Source of the DNA: Hanleya hanleyi
Taxonomy: Eukaryota; Mollusca; Polyplacophora; Lepidopleurida; Hanleyidae
Assembly: GCA_036873755.1 (NCBI GenBank)
Contig: JAVTVY010033749.1
Location: forward strand, 62,001 to 126,000
DNA length: 64,000 bases
Reading direction: 5' to 3'
The notes under the pieces were generated by a model. That model was not told the origin of the DNA. It saw only the letters and a list, made by a program, of their open reading frames with translations, and did not search any database. The position numbers and the translations under genes are program-made. Each line of letters begins with the position of its first letter. Position 1 is the first letter of the stretch. This document shows, piece after piece, positions 1-12,830 of the stretch.

Positions 1-147
1 ACACGACCATATTTCGATCCTGTATTCGAGATCAATGCGTTGTTAATTCAGGCTTTGTTCCTATCCCTCCCCCGCTCTCCTCTTTCATTACGTTCATTTC
101 AAGTTTGCATGGACCCACCGTACTCTATAACACATATAGCTACCGCA

Positions 148-286
148 CACAGGGGCTTGTTTTTGGTGAGTTATTAATTAGGATATTAATATCCATACTC
201 TCCTCCTACTCATATTGATGGAGTAGGAGGAGAGTATATGAATATTAATATGATAAATAATAACTGACCAACAACAAGCCCCTGTG
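148..286. mobile_element. Palindromic MITE, hAT-like termini
   Basis: Almost the whole 139 bp is one inverted repeat. The left end reads CACAGGGGCTTGTT and the right end is its complement; the arms continue inwards through ATTAATAT to CTCTCCTCCTACT, leaving a loop of about 11 bp. The flanks are CTACCGCA on the left and CTATACCGCA on the right, which could be an 8-bp target duplication altered by a 2-bp indel. CAGGGG-type ends with an 8-bp duplication are usual for hAT elements, so the class is inferred. It has no coding capacity. Confidence 0.7.
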
Positions 287-574
287 CTATACCGCAGTTT
301 GTACGATTTGCGTTAGCTACAGTAGAGGTGTGTTTAGGGAAGATGGGCATGTATGGAACTTGAATCTACAATAATATAGTACTGTTATTATTATTATTAT
401 TATAAGCTTCCGTGTCCTCACTGTAGTTTCACATTTCTCACATTGTCGGAGAGACGAAAAAACAAACCCCGAAGGGACAGGGCCATTTTGAAACGATCGT
501 TAGATAACAAACATTCACGAGAGATTATACTACAGGGAGCAGTCTATTTCCTTCCCATTAACTCTCCTGACATT

Positions 575-862
575 TATTTAACATATGTACAAAACTTTTG
601 CACATATGTGGAAAAACACTTTATTTGACATATGTGGAAAAGTTTTGCACATATGTATAAAACTTTTCAACATATGTATAAAACTTTTCAACATATGTGA
701 AATAGTTAATTTATTTTACATATGTGTAAAACTTTTCCACATATGTCTAAAACTTTTCAACATATGTGTAAAACTTTTGCACATATGTCTAAAAACTGTT
801 TTTTACACATATGTAGAATTCTTTTGTACATATGTGCAAAACTTTTCAACATATGTGAAATA
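575..862. repeat. 21-bp minisatellite with CACATATGTG core
   Basis: About 13 imperfect copies of a unit made of the self-complementary word CACATATGTG and an A/T-rich linker, TAAAACTTTTC. Short reading frames across it only reflect a unit length divisible by three. No gene is supported here. Confidence 0.85.
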
Positions 863-1509
863 ACTGATTAAATACTGAAACGGCTTGCCATACACGCGGG
901 CATATGGATATATGGATCATTAAGGTTACAATCGTTCACAATCGTTGACTACTAGTTGTTCCGATGCATCGATGCATGCCCCGAGATCGTGAACTGAGTT
1001 CCGACCAATCAGGGTGAACCAATCAGGTATGAAGTATAATAATGTCAGTTATTTAGAATCAACAAAAGTTTAATCTCTCCTCAACATCCGAAGCACACAC
1101 ATGGTAGTCAAGGTCATACTGTTACAAGCTTTGCACTGAAGAAATACAGACACAAGTTACTGTCGACGACAAGGGTCAACATGAATAGCGATATACTGAG
1201 TGACTGAGGGAATATAATTAACGTCGCTTTCAACAATATTTTAATCATATCACGACGCTTGGGACTTGTTCCTTTTCACACATGAGAAACCCACGGGTAT
1301 ATACAGAGTCATATTCCTCTTTACCAGAAAACCCCACAGGTTTGAGGAGCTGAGGCCTATTCTTACCATGACATGAAGTGTGCACAACACCACCACAGGT
1401 CAACCCCGGGAGCCCCACGGCGCGGCGATACACTGAGCACAGGCCCTCAAAACAAGGGTTTGACGACGGGAATATATAGAGTGACACTTGTAGAATATGC
1501 TGATGTATT
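863..1509. other. No recognisable gene
   Basis: Unique-looking sequence. A minus-strand open frame at 1245-1487 encodes about 80 residues with six cysteines, but it has no signal peptide, no convincing splice partner and no family resemblance that I can see, so it is not called. Confidence 0.5.
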
Positions 1510-1768
1510 TTATTTGGAGAGTTAGAGAGACTGTTTTAATTGTCTCGATCAGATTGAAGACCAGGAACATGTATTATGTAGGTGTCCTGTTTATGAAGAC
1601 ATATGATTCAATTTTTTCCAAAAAGTTGAACTTATGTACGCTAATTTTAAATATATCAGTGATCTAGACAGAATGCTCTTTGTTCTCTCCAACCCGAGTG
1701 TTGCCCGTGTTACTGTCAGAACCTGCTATCAAATATTACGCAGGAGACAATATACTATACGCAGATGA
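1510..1768 (+). pseudogene. 3' end of a non-LTR retrotransposon (RT C-terminus), degenerate
   Basis: One frame encodes RDCFNC, then a spacer with IEDQEH and CRCPVY, and continues to a stop at 1766-1768. The C..C, H and C arrangement with EDxEH and CP.Y is the zinc-knuckle-like C-terminal segment found after the RT domain in several LINE clades. There is an in-frame stop before RDC and another after VYED, so the copy is dead. The RT domain is absent, as in 5'-truncated LINE copies. Repeated TTTTTGTGTAAT words follow at 1840-1885 and are probably its 3' tail. Confidence 0.65.
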
Positions 1769-2250
1769 TATCAGTAGAACTGTTTGTGTAATCTATTTAA
1801 TATTTGTTATGTAATGTATAGTGTCATCGGCGATATTTTTGTGTAATTGTATGTTTTTGTGTAATTGTATATTTTTGTGTAATCGTATGTTTATATCACT
1901 AATGGTGAGACATATTAAAATATAATATCTGAAAACAAAAATCTATAATTGTTACGGTGTTCACCTGCTAAATCTATACAAGTCCATATACAGCTACACA
2001 ATTTGACTACCATATTACAGTTTATTCCTCAGCCTCACCCCAGCATGCTAATATCAAACTCCCCAAATTGATTATCCTGCATACAATAATGGTATTTACA
2101 TATTTATTACAGTCTATTTTGATGGTTCTCAAAGCTACATCTGGTGAAAATATTCCTAGTGCTTTTATTATTTACATGTTATGAATAACAGTGTAAATTT
2201 AGATACCGTTACCTGAAGGAAAAACCAGTTCGAGACGTTTTATGAGATTT
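1769..2250. other. LINE 3' tail and 5' flank of the mucin-like gene
   Basis: A/T-rich sequence with three copies of a TTTGTGTAATNGTATG-like word at 1840-1885, then unique sequence leading to the TATA-like box. No coding signal was seen. Confidence 0.4.
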
Positions 2251-2260
2251 TATATAATAG
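2251..2260 (+). promoter_or_regulatory. Possible TATA box of the mucin-like gene
   Basis: TATATAATAG lies 83 bp before the start codon at 2334. An initiation site about 30 bp downstream would fall near 2280 (CAATCAACGACTC), giving a 5' leader of about 50 nt. That leader would contain one short upstream frame (ATG GAA GGT TAG at 2304). Inferred from spacing only. Confidence 0.35.
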
Positions 2261-2333
2261 GAGCGAGCTATTGACAATCAACGACTCTATAGCAGAACTC
2301 GGCATGGAAGGTTAGGCACATCTTCAGAAAAAC

Positions 2334-2484
2334 ATGGTTGAATTTTGGATTCAGAAATGTAATGTTTTGTTTTACCTGCCAGTACTGTGTTTGATTCAGT
2401 ACCAGTTACGAGCGGCGCCAGTCAGTACCGGTACCAGTGGTAGTCTACAGTCATCAGACAACGCAGTACAAACAACTCCCAACG
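2334..2484 (+). CDS. Mucin-like surface protein, exon 1 (signal peptide)
   Basis: The exon starts at ATG 2334 and encodes a typical secretory signal: polar N-terminus with one lysine, hydrophobic core VLFYLPVLCLI at about residues 11-21, then QLRAAP with probable cleavage after an alanine near residue 27-28. The mature start is Ser/Thr/Gln-rich. The exon ends AACG|GTAAGA, a strong donor, leaving phase 1. Joined to the exons at 14111-15086 and 17257-17323, the coding length is 1194 nt, exactly 398 codons, with both junctions in phase. Reading on past the donor would give only 73 residues. The following intron is 11.6 kb and holds the 24-bp satellite. Splicing is inferred; there is no transcript evidence here. 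Confidence 0.7.
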
Positions 2485-3490
2485 GTAAGAATTTATGGAG
2501 TAGCATTACCGAACGTCAACAAAATCCACCAAATATGTTTCCTAAAAGATACTAAAATGCGCGTAATTGTGATTAAATGTACCAAATATTCCCGTGAACA
2601 TGTATGTGTCCTAATCCAAAACTGAATAAATTGCATTTGGCAGTTTTTAATGAGAAACTTTAACAAATTGATACGAATTCCATATACGTTTAATACGTTG
2701 ATAGAGGCGCACTGCTGTGTGGACCTTTATCTACGTTATATTTTATTTTGTACACAATCTATTACATGTACTGCCTAGTCAGAAGCTGTGTGAGTTTCCT
2801 TAAAATATCCACCACGATTTTTGGGAAAATAATCGGACATTAAGATTGACTGACTGTCACTCAACAATTCTTTCCGTTCGTCTAGCTATAGTCTGAGCCT
2901 CGGCAACAGAGATAATATCAGCTATACCGCTAATTGTGGAACGGTGTTACGGGCCGTACCTAATAATATGACGGTCATCTGTGGTATATGGATTGAACCA
3001 CTAGGTGACGTGAAAATACAACAAATGACAAATACGAATTCAACTTCTACTCCCACACGACTTATCCCGATGAACTAACACAGCGTCCCTTCGATCCATC
3101 AAAGATATTAGCAGCAAACACTTACTTGTGCTCGAAATCTAGGTTAATTAGAAAACTCGGACAGGTAAAAAAAAAAAAAATGGTCATGTGTTTTGCAGAC
3201 AGTATATATACATTATGTCGTTCTCTTAACTACACCGTAGGTAGTTTCCGGGATGACGTCATTTCAAGACACTTCAGATGGTACTTTATGGTTGGTTTCA
3301 CTGAAGTCATTTTCGCGTCACCGCGTCGATCTATCCCTATAAAGGCAAGCGAAAGCTGGCACTTATACAATTTGATTAAGCGGTACCAGGATGAAGCTAC
3401 TCCGTCACAGAGAATGGTATATTGTCGGCTAAAGTTTTCCTGAACATGCGTTGATGTAACCTTCAAATATTGTGCGTAGTGCTCTTTACG
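2485..3490 (+). other. Start of intron 1, unique sequence
   Basis: Non-repetitive intron sequence before the satellite begins, with a poly-A run at 3167-3180. An open frame at 3126-3443 has no splice or family support. No additional exon is obvious, although a short one could be missed. Confidence 0.45.
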
Positions 3491-3839
3491 TAGTAGCTTA
3501 ATCATGGGTTTGGGTACTGTCATGATGATGGATTTCGGCACTATCATGATCATGGGTTTGGATAATATCATGATCATGGGTTTGGATAAGATCATGGGTT
3601 TGGGTAATATCATGATCATGGGTTTGGGTACTATCATGATTATGTGTTTGGGTACTATCATGATTATGTGTTTGGGTACTATCATGGTCATGGGTTTGGG
3701 TACTATCATGATCGTGGGTTTGTGTACTATCATGATCATATGTTTGGGTACTATCATGCTTATGTGTTTGTGTACTATCATGGTCATGGGTTTGGGTACT
3801 ATCATGATCATGGGTTTGGGTACTATCATGATCATGGGT

Positions 3840-5270
3840 TTGGGTAATGATCATGGTTTTGGGTACTATCATGATCATGGGTTTGTGTACTATCATGATC
3901 ATGTGTTTGGGTACTATCACGATTATGTGTTTGGGTACTATCATGGTCATGTGTCTGGGTACTATCATGGTCATGGGTTTGGGTACTATCATGGTCATGG
4001 GTTTGGGTACTATCATGATCATGTGTTTGGGTACTATCATGGTCATGGGTTTGGGTACTATCATGATCATAGGTTTGGGTACTATCATGGTCATGGTCAT
4101 GTGTCTGGGTACTATCATGGTCATGGGTTTGGGTACGATCATGATCATTGGTTTGGGTACTATCATGATTATGTGTTTGGGTACTATCACGATTATGGGT
4201 TTGGGTACTATCATGATCATGGGTTTGGGTACTATCATGATCATGGGTTTGGGTAATGATCATGGTTTTGGGTACTATCATGATCATGGGTTTGTGTACT
4301 ATCATGATCATGTGTTTGGGTACTATCACGATTATGTGTTTGGGTACTATCATGGTCATGTGTCTGGGTACTATCATGGTCATGGGTTTGGGTACTATCA
4401 TGGTCATGGGTTTGGGTACTATCATGATCATGTGTTTGGGTACTATCATGGTCATGGGTTTGGGTACTATCATGATCATAGGTTTGGGTACTATCATGAT
4501 CATGTGTTTGGGTACTATCATGGTCATGTGTCTGGGTACTATCATGGTCATGGGTTTGGGTACGATCATGATCATTGGTTTGGGTACTATCATGATTATG
4601 TGTTTGGGTACTATCACGATTATGGGTTTGGGTACTATCATGATCATGGGTTTGGGTACTATCATGATCATGGGTTTGGGTAATGATCATGGTTTTGGGT
4701 ACTATCATGATCATGGGTTTGTGTACTATCATGATCATGTGTTTGCGTACTATCACGATCATGTGTTTGGGTACTATCATGGTCATGTGTCTGGGTACTA
4801 TCATGGTCATGGGTTTGGGTACTATCATGGTCATGGGTTTGTGTACAATCATGATCATGGGTTTGTGTACAATCATGATCATGGGTTTGTGTACTATCAT
4901 GATCATGTGTTTGCGTACTATCACGATCATGTGTTTGGGTACTATCATGGTCATGTGTCTGGGTACTATCATGGTCATGGGTTTGGGTATACTATCATGG
5001 GCATGGGTTTGTGTACAATCAAGGTCATGGGTTTGGGTACTATCATGATCATGGGTTTGGGTACTATCATGATCATGTGTTTGGGTACTATCATGGTCAT
5101 GGGTTTGGGTACTATCATGATCATGGGTTTGGGTACTATCATGATCATAGGTTTGGGTACTATCATGATCATGTGTCTGGGTACTATCATGGTCATGGGT
5201 TTGGGTACGATCATGATCATTGGTTTGGGTACTATCATGATTATGTGTTTGGGTACTATCATGATCATGG
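3840..5270. repeat. Higher-order repeat zone (about 410-430 bp)
   Basis: The atypical junction GGGTAATGATCATGG occurs near 3842, 4251 and 4678, each followed by the same order of unit variants. The two intervals are 409 and 427 bp, the second copy differing by a small insertion or deletion. This shows amplification of blocks of about 17 units. Confidence 0.7.
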
Positions 5271-5407
5271 TTTGGGTACTATCATGATCATTGGTTTGGG
5301 TACTATCATGATCATGGGTTTGGGTACTATCATGATCATGGGTTTGGGTACTATCATGATCATTGGTTTGGGTACTATAATGATCATGGGTTTGGGTACT
5401 ATCATGA

Positions 5408-6130
5408 TCATTGGTTGGGTACTATCATGATCATTGGTTTGGGTACTATAATGATTATGTTTTTGGGTACTATCATGATCATGGGTTTGGGTACTATAAT
5501 GATTATGTGTTTGGGTACTATCGTGATCATTGGTTTGGGTACTATAATGATTATGTGTTTGGGTAGTATCATGCTCATGGGTTTGGGTACTATCATGATC
5601 ATGGGTTTGGGTACTATCATGATCATGGGTTTGGGTACTATCATGATCATTGGTTTGGGTACTATAATGATCATGGGTTTGGGTACTATCATGATCATTG
5701 GTTGGGTACTATCATGATCATTGGTTTGGGTACTATAATGATTATGTTTTTGGGTACTATCATGATCATGGGTTTGGGTACTATAATGATTATGTGTTTG
5801 GGTACTATCGTGATCATTGGTTTGGGTACTATAATGATTATGTGTTTGGGTAGTATCATGCTCATGGGTTTGGGTACTATCATGATCATGGGTTTGGGTA
5901 CTATCATGATCATGGGTTTGGGTACTATCATGATCATTGGTTTGGGTACTATAATGATCATGGGTTTGGGTACTATCATGATCATTGGTTGGGTACTATC
6001 ATGATCATTGGTTTGGGTACTATAATGATTATGTTTTTGGGTACTATCATGATCATGGGTTTGGGTACTATAATGATTATGTGTTTGGGTACTATCGTGA
6101 TCATTGGTTTGGGTACTATAATGGTCATTT
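5408..6130. repeat. 287-bp higher-order repeat
   Basis: The frame-breaking junction ATTGGTTGGGTAC (one T short) recurs at about 5410, 5697 and 5990, and the intervening variants repeat almost exactly. 287 equals twelve 24-bp units minus one base, so the one-base deletion was copied with the block. Confidence 0.8.
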
Positions 6131-6479
6131 GGGTACTATCATGATCATGGTTTGGGTATTATTATGATGATGTGTTTGGGTACTATCATGATCATGGGTT
6201 TGGGTACTATCATGATCATGAGTTTGGGTACTATCATGATCATTAGTTTGGGTACTATCATGATCATTGGTTTGGGTACTATCATGATTATGTGTTTGGG
6301 TACTATCATGATCATGGGTTTGGGTACTATCATGATCATGGGTTTGGGTACTATCATGATCATTGGTTTGGATACTATAATGATCATGGGTTTGGGTACT
6401 ATCATGATCATTGGTTTTGGGTACTATCACGATCATTGGTTTGGGTACTATAATGATTATGTTTTTGGGTACTATCATG

Positions 6480-7775
6480 ATCAGGGGTTGGGTACTATAA
6501 TGATTATGTGTTTGGGTACTATCGTGATCATTGGTTTGGGTACTATAATGATTATGTGTTTGGGTACTATCATGATCATGGGTTTGGGTACTATCATGAT
6601 CATGGGTTTGGGTACTATCAAGATCATTGGTTTGGGTACTATAATGATCATGGGTTTGGGTACTATCATGATCATTGGTTTGGGTACTATCATGATCATG
6701 GGTTTGGGTACTATCATGATCATGGGTTTGGGTACTATCATGATCATGGGTTTGGGTACTATCATGATCATGGGTTTGAGTACTATCATGGTCATGGGTT
6801 GGTGTACTATCATGATCATGTGTTTGGGTACTATCATGATCATGGGTTTGGGTACTATCATGATCATGGGTTTGTGTACTATCATGATCATGTGTTTCGG
6901 TACTATCACGATTATGGGTTTGGGTACTATCATGGTCATGTGTTTGGGCACTATCATGATAATAGATTTGGGTACTATCATGATCATAGGTTTGGGTACT
7001 ATCATGGTCATGTGTTAGGGTACTATCATGGTCATGGGTTTGGGTACTATCATGGTCATGGGTTTGGGTACTGTCTGATCATTGGTTTGGGTACTATCAT
7101 GATAATGTGTTTGGGTACTATCATGGTCATGGGTTTGGGTACTATCATGATCATTGGTTTGGGTATTATTATGATGATGTGTTTGGGTACTATCATGATC
7201 ATGGGTTTGGGTACTATAATGATTATGTGTTTGGGTACTATCGTGATCATTGGTTTGGGTACTATAATGATTATGTGTTTGGGTACTATCATGATCATGG
7301 GTTTGGGTACTATCATGATCATGGGTTTGGGTACTATCATGATCATTGGTTTGGGTACTATCATGATCATGGGTTTGGGTACTATCATGATCATGGGTTT
7401 GGGTACTATCATGATCATGGGTTTGGGTACTATCATGATCATGGGTTTGGGTACTATCATGATCATGGGTTTGAGTACTATCATGGTCATGGGTTGGTGT
7501 ACTATCATGATCATGTGTTTGGGTACTATCATGATCATGGGTTTGGGTACTATCATGATCATGGGTTTGTGTACTATCATGATCATGTGTTTCGGTACTA
7601 TCACGATTATGGGTTTGGGTACTATCATGGTCATGTGTTTGGGCACTATCATGATAATAGATTTGGGTACTATCATGATCATAGGTTTGGGTACTATCAT
7701 GGTCATGTGTTAGGGTACTATCATGGTCATGGGTTTGGGTACTATCATGGTCATGGGTTTGGGTACTGTCTGATC
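6480..7775. repeat. 695-bp higher-order repeat
   Basis: The rare junction GGTACTGTCTGATCATTG occurs at about 7067 and 7762, and the upstream order of variants (including GTTGGTGTAC, CATGTGTTTCGG and ATAATAGATTTG) is shared. 695 equals 29 units minus one base. A further partial copy continues to about 7990. Confidence 0.8.
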
Positions 7776-10700
7776 ATTGATTTGGGTACTATCATGATTA
7801 TGTGTTTGGGTACTATCATGGTCATGGGTTTGGGTACTATCATGATCATTGGTTTGGGTATTATTATGATGATGTGTTTGGGTACTATCATGATCATGGG
7901 TTTGGGTACTATCATGATCATGAGTTTGGGTACTATCATGATCATTGGTTTGGGTACTATCATGATCATGGGTTTGGGTACCATCATGATCATTGGTTTG
8001 GGTAATATCATGAACATGGGTTTGAGTACTATCATGATCATGGGTTTGGGTACTAACATGATCATGGGTTTGGGTACTATCGTGGTCATGTATTTGGGTA
8101 TTATCATGATCATGGGTTTTTGTACTATCATGATCTTGGGTTTGTGTACTATCATGATCATGGGTTTGGGTACTAGCATGATCATGGATTTGTGTACAAT
8201 CATGGTCATGGGTTTGGGTACTATCATGATCATGGGTTTGGGTACTATCATGATTATGTGTTTGGGCACTATCATGATCATGGGTTTGGGTAATATCATG
8301 ATTTTGTGTTTGGGTACTATCATGATCATGGGTTTGGGTAGTATTATGATCATGGGGTTGGGTACTATCATGATCGCGGGTTTGTGTACTATCATGATCT
8401 TGGATTTGTGTACTATCATGATCATGGGTTTGTGTACAATCATGGCCTTCGGTTTGGGTACTATCATGATCATGGGTTTGGGTAATATCATGATTATGGG
8501 TTCGGGTACTATCATGATCTTGGCTTTGTGTACTATCATGCTCATGGGTTTGAGTACTATCATGATCATGGGTTTGTGTACTATCGTGTTCATGTATTTG
8601 GGTACTATCATGATCATTGGTTTGGGTACTATCATGGTCATGGGTTTGGGTACTATCATGATCATTGGTTTGGGTACTATCATGATCATGGGTTTGGGTA
8701 CTATCATGATCATTGGTTTGGGTACTATCATGATCATGGGTTTGAGTACTATCATGATCATGGGTTTGGGTAATATCATGATCATGGGTTTGTGTACTAT
8801 CATGATCTTGGGTTTGTGTACTATCATGATCATGGGTTTGGGTAATATCATGATCATGGGTTTGGGTACTATCATGATCATGGGTTTGGGTAATATCATG
8901 ATCATGGGTTTGTGTACTATCATGATCATGGGTTTGGGTAATATCATGATCATGGGTTTGGGTACTATCATGATCATGGGTTTGGGTACTATCATGATCA
9001 TGGGTTTGTGTACAATCACGGTCATAGGTTTGGGTACTATCATGATCATGGGTTTGGGTAGTATCATGATTATGTGTTTGGGTACTATCATGATCATGGG
9101 TTTGGGTAATATCATGATTTTGTGTTTGGTTACTATCATGATCATGGGTTTGGGTAATATTATAATCATGGGTTTGGGTACTATCATGATCATGGATTTG
9201 TGTACTATCATGATCATGGGTTTGTGTACAATCATGGCCTTGGGTTTGGGTACTATCATGATCATGGGTTTGGGTAATATCATGATTATGGGTTTGGGTA
9301 CTATCATGATCTTGGGTTTGTGTACTATCATGATCATGGGTTTGAGTACTATCATGATCATGGGTTTGTGTACTATCGTGTTCATGTATTTGGGTAATAT
9401 CATGATCATGGGTTTGGGTAATATCATGGTTATGTGTTTGGGTACTATCATGATGGCGGGTTTGTGTACTATCCTGGTCATGGGTTTGGGTACTATCATG
9501 GTTATGTGTTTGGGTACTATCATGATGGTGGGTTTGTGTACAATCATGGTCATGGGTTTGGGTACTATCATGGTTATGTGTTTGGGTACTATCATGATGG
9601 TGGGTTTGTGTACTATCCTGGTCATGGGTTTGGTCATTATCATGATCATGGGTTTGTGTACAATCATGGTCGTGGGTTTGGGTACTATCATGATCATGGG
9701 TTTGGGTACTATCATGATCATGGGTTTGTGTACAATCATGGTCGTGGGTTTGTGTACTATCATGATCATGGGTTTGGGTACTATCATGATCATGGGTTTG
9801 TGTACAATCATGGTCATGGGTTTGGGTACTATCATGATCATGGGTTTGTGTACTATCATGATCATGGGTTTGTGTACAATCATGGCCATGGTTTTGGGCC
9901 CTATCATGATCATGGGTTTGGGTAATATCATGATTATGTGTTTGGGTACTATCATGATCATGGGTTTGGCTACTATCATGATCATGGGTTTGAGTACTAT
10001 CATGGTCATGGGTTTGTGTACTATCATGATCATGTGTTTGGGTACTATCATGATCATGGGGTTGGGTACTATCATGATCATGGGTTTGAGTACTATCATG
10101 ATCATGGGTGTGTGTACAATCATGATCATGGGTTTGGGTACTATCATGATCATGGGTTTGAGTACTATCATGATCATGGGTTTGTGTACAATCATGATCA
10201 TAGGTTTGGGTACTATCATGATCATGGGTTTGTGTACAATCATGGTCATGGGTTGGTCACTATCATGATCATGGGTTTGGGTACTATCATGATCATGGGT
10301 TTGTGTACAATCATGATCATGGGTTTGAGTACTATCATGATAATGGGTTTGTGTACAATCATGATCATGGGTTTGAGTACTATCATGATCATGGGTTTGT
10401 GTACAATCATGGTCATGGGTTGGTCACTATCATGATCATGGGTTTGAGTACTATCATGATTATGGGTTTGTGTACAATCATGATCATGGGTTTGGGTGCT
10501 ATCATGATCATGGGTTTGAGTACTATCATGATCATGGGGTTGTGTACAATCATGATCATGGATTTTGGTACTATCATGATCATGGGTTTGTGTACAATCA
10601 TGGTCGTGGGTTTGTGTACTATCATGATCATGGGTTTGGGTACTATCATGGGCATGGGTTTGTGTACAATCATGGTCATGGGTTTGGGTACTATCATGAT

Positions 10701-11019
10701 CATGGGTTTGAGTACTATCATGATCATGGGTTTGTGTACAATCATGATCATGGGTTTGTGTACTATCATGATCATGGGTTTGTGTACAGTCATGATCATG
10801 GGTTTGTGTACTATCATGGGCATGGGTTTGTGTACAATCATGGTCATGGGTTTGGGTACTATCATGATCATGGGTTTGGGTACTATCATGATCATGGGTT
10901 TGTGTACTATCATGATCATGGGTTTGTGTAGAATCATGATCATGGGTTTGTGTACTATCATGATCATGGGTTTGTGTACAATCATGATAATGGTTTTGTG
11001 TACTATCATGAGCATGGGT

Positions 11020-12195
11020 TTGTGTACAATCAAGGTCATGGGTTTGGTATACTATCATGGTCATGGGTTTGTGTACAATCATGATCATGGGTTTGTGTAC
11101 TATCATGGGCATGGGTTTGTGTACAATCAAGGTCATGGGTTTGTGTACAATCAAGGTCATGGGTTTGGGTATACTATCATGGTCATGGGTTTGTGTACAA
11201 TCAAGGTCATGGGTTTGTGTACAATCAAGGTCATGGGTTTGGGTATACTATCATGGGCATGGGTTTGTGTACAATCAAGGTCATGGGTTTGTGTACAATC
11301 AAGGTCATGGGTTTGGGTATACTATCATGGGCATGGGTTTGTGTACAATCAAGGTCATGGGTTTGTGTACAATCAAGGTCATGGGTTTGTGTACAATCAA
11401 GGTCATGGGTTTGGGTATACTATCATGGGCATGGGTTTGTGTACAATCAAGGTCATGGGTTTGGGTATACTATCATGGGCATGGGTTTGTGTACAATCAA
11501 GGTCATGGGTTTGGGTATACTATCATGGGCATGGGTTTGTGTACAATCAAGGTCATGGGTTTGTGTACAATCAAGGTCATGGGTTTGGGTATACTATCAT
11601 GGGCATGGGTTTGTGTACAATCAAGGTCATGGGTTTGGGTATACTATCATGGGCATGGGTTTGTGTACAATCAAGGTCATGGGTTTGGGTATACTATCAT
11701 GGGCATGGGTTTGTGTACAATCAAGGTCATGGGTTTGTGTACAATCAAGGTCATGGGTTTGGGTATACTATCATGGGCATGGGTTTGTGTACAATCAAGG
11801 TCATGGGTTTGGTTATACTATCATGGGCATGGGTTTGTGTACAATCAAGGTCATGGGTTTGGGTATACTATCATGGGCATGGGTTTGTGTACAAACAAGG
11901 TCATGGGTTTGGGTATACTATCATGGGCATGGGTTTGTGTACAATCAAGGTCATGGGTTTGTGTACAATCAAGGTCATGGGTTTGGGTATACTATCATGG
12001 GCATGGGTTTGTGTACAATCAAGGTCATGGGTTTGTGTACAATCAAGGTCATGGGTTTGTGTACAATCAAGGTCATGGGTTTGGGTATACTATCATGGGC
12101 ATGGGTTTGTGTACAATCAAGGTCATGGGTTTGGGTATACTATCATGGGCATGGGTTTGTGTACAATCAAGGTCATGGGTTTGGGTATACTATCA
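11020..12195. repeat. 50-bp dimer zone of the satellite
   Basis: Here a 26-bp variant containing GGGTATACTATCATGGGC alternates with a 24-bp variant containing GTGTACAATCAAGGTC, giving a 50-bp dimer, with occasional runs of the 24-bp form. The two extra bases shift the reading frame every dimer, which argues against protein-level selection. It looks like the most recently homogenised part of the array. Confidence 0.8.
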
Positions 12196-12830
12196 TGATC
12201 ATGGGTTTCGGTACTATCATGGGCATGGGTTTGTGTACAATCATGGTCATGGGTATGGGTACTATCATGATCATGGGTTTGTGTACTATCATGATCATGG
12301 GTTTGTGTACTATCATGATCATGGGTTTGTGTACAATCATGATCATGGGTTTGTGTACTATCATGATCATGGGTTTGTGTACAATCATGATCATGGGTTT
12401 GTATACTATCATGATCATTGGTTTGTGTACTATCATGATCATGGGTTTGTGTACAATCATGGTCATGGGTTTGGGTACTATCATGATTGTGGGTTTGGGT
12501 AATATCATGATTATGTGTTTGGGTACTATCATGATCATGGGTTTGGGTACTATCATGATCATGGGTTTGTGTACAATCATGATCATGGGTTTGGGTACTA
12601 TCATGATCATGGGTTTGGGTACTATCATGATCATGGGTTTGTGTACTATCATGATCATGGGTTTGTGTACAATCATGGTCATGGGTTTGGGTACTATCAT
12701 GATCATGTGTTTGGGTACTATCATGATCATGTGTTTGGGTACTATCATGGTCATGGGTTTGGGTACTATCATGGTCATGGGTTTTGGTACTATCATGATC
12801 ATTGGTTTGGGTACTATGATGATCATGGTA

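Larger units (their letters stand above)
3504..12830. repeat. 9.3-kb satellite of a 24-bp unit in intron 1
   Basis: About 390 head-to-tail copies. The consensus joins GGGTTTGGGTAC to TATCATGATCAT; common variants are GTGTAC, ATTATGTGT, ATCATTGG and GGTCATG. The unit has no stop codon in most frames and its length is a multiple of three, so long open frames appear on both strands (the largest is over 1000 codons at 7107-10268). They encode only eight-residue repeats such as GLGTIMIM or FGYYHDHG and are not called as genes. The array lies wholly inside the first intron of the mucin-like gene. Zones differ in variant composition and contain higher-order repeats, listed separately. Confidence 0.95.

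Noticed and set aside
1245..1487. Minus-strand 80-codon frame with several cysteines
   Set aside because: No signal peptide, splice partner or recognisable motif; length is within chance for this sequence.
7107..10268. Open frame of 1053 codons on the plus strand, with an 832-codon frame on the opposite strand (7751-10249)
   Set aside because: Both arise from a 24-bp satellite unit without stops; frames are open on both strands, break at one-base indels between blocks, and encode only eight-residue repeats.
10303..12198. Plus-strand frames of 481-631 codons in the 11-12.2-kb zone
   Set aside because: Same satellite; the 50-bp dimer shifts frame each repeat and cycles through unrelated peptides, inconsistent with selection on protein.
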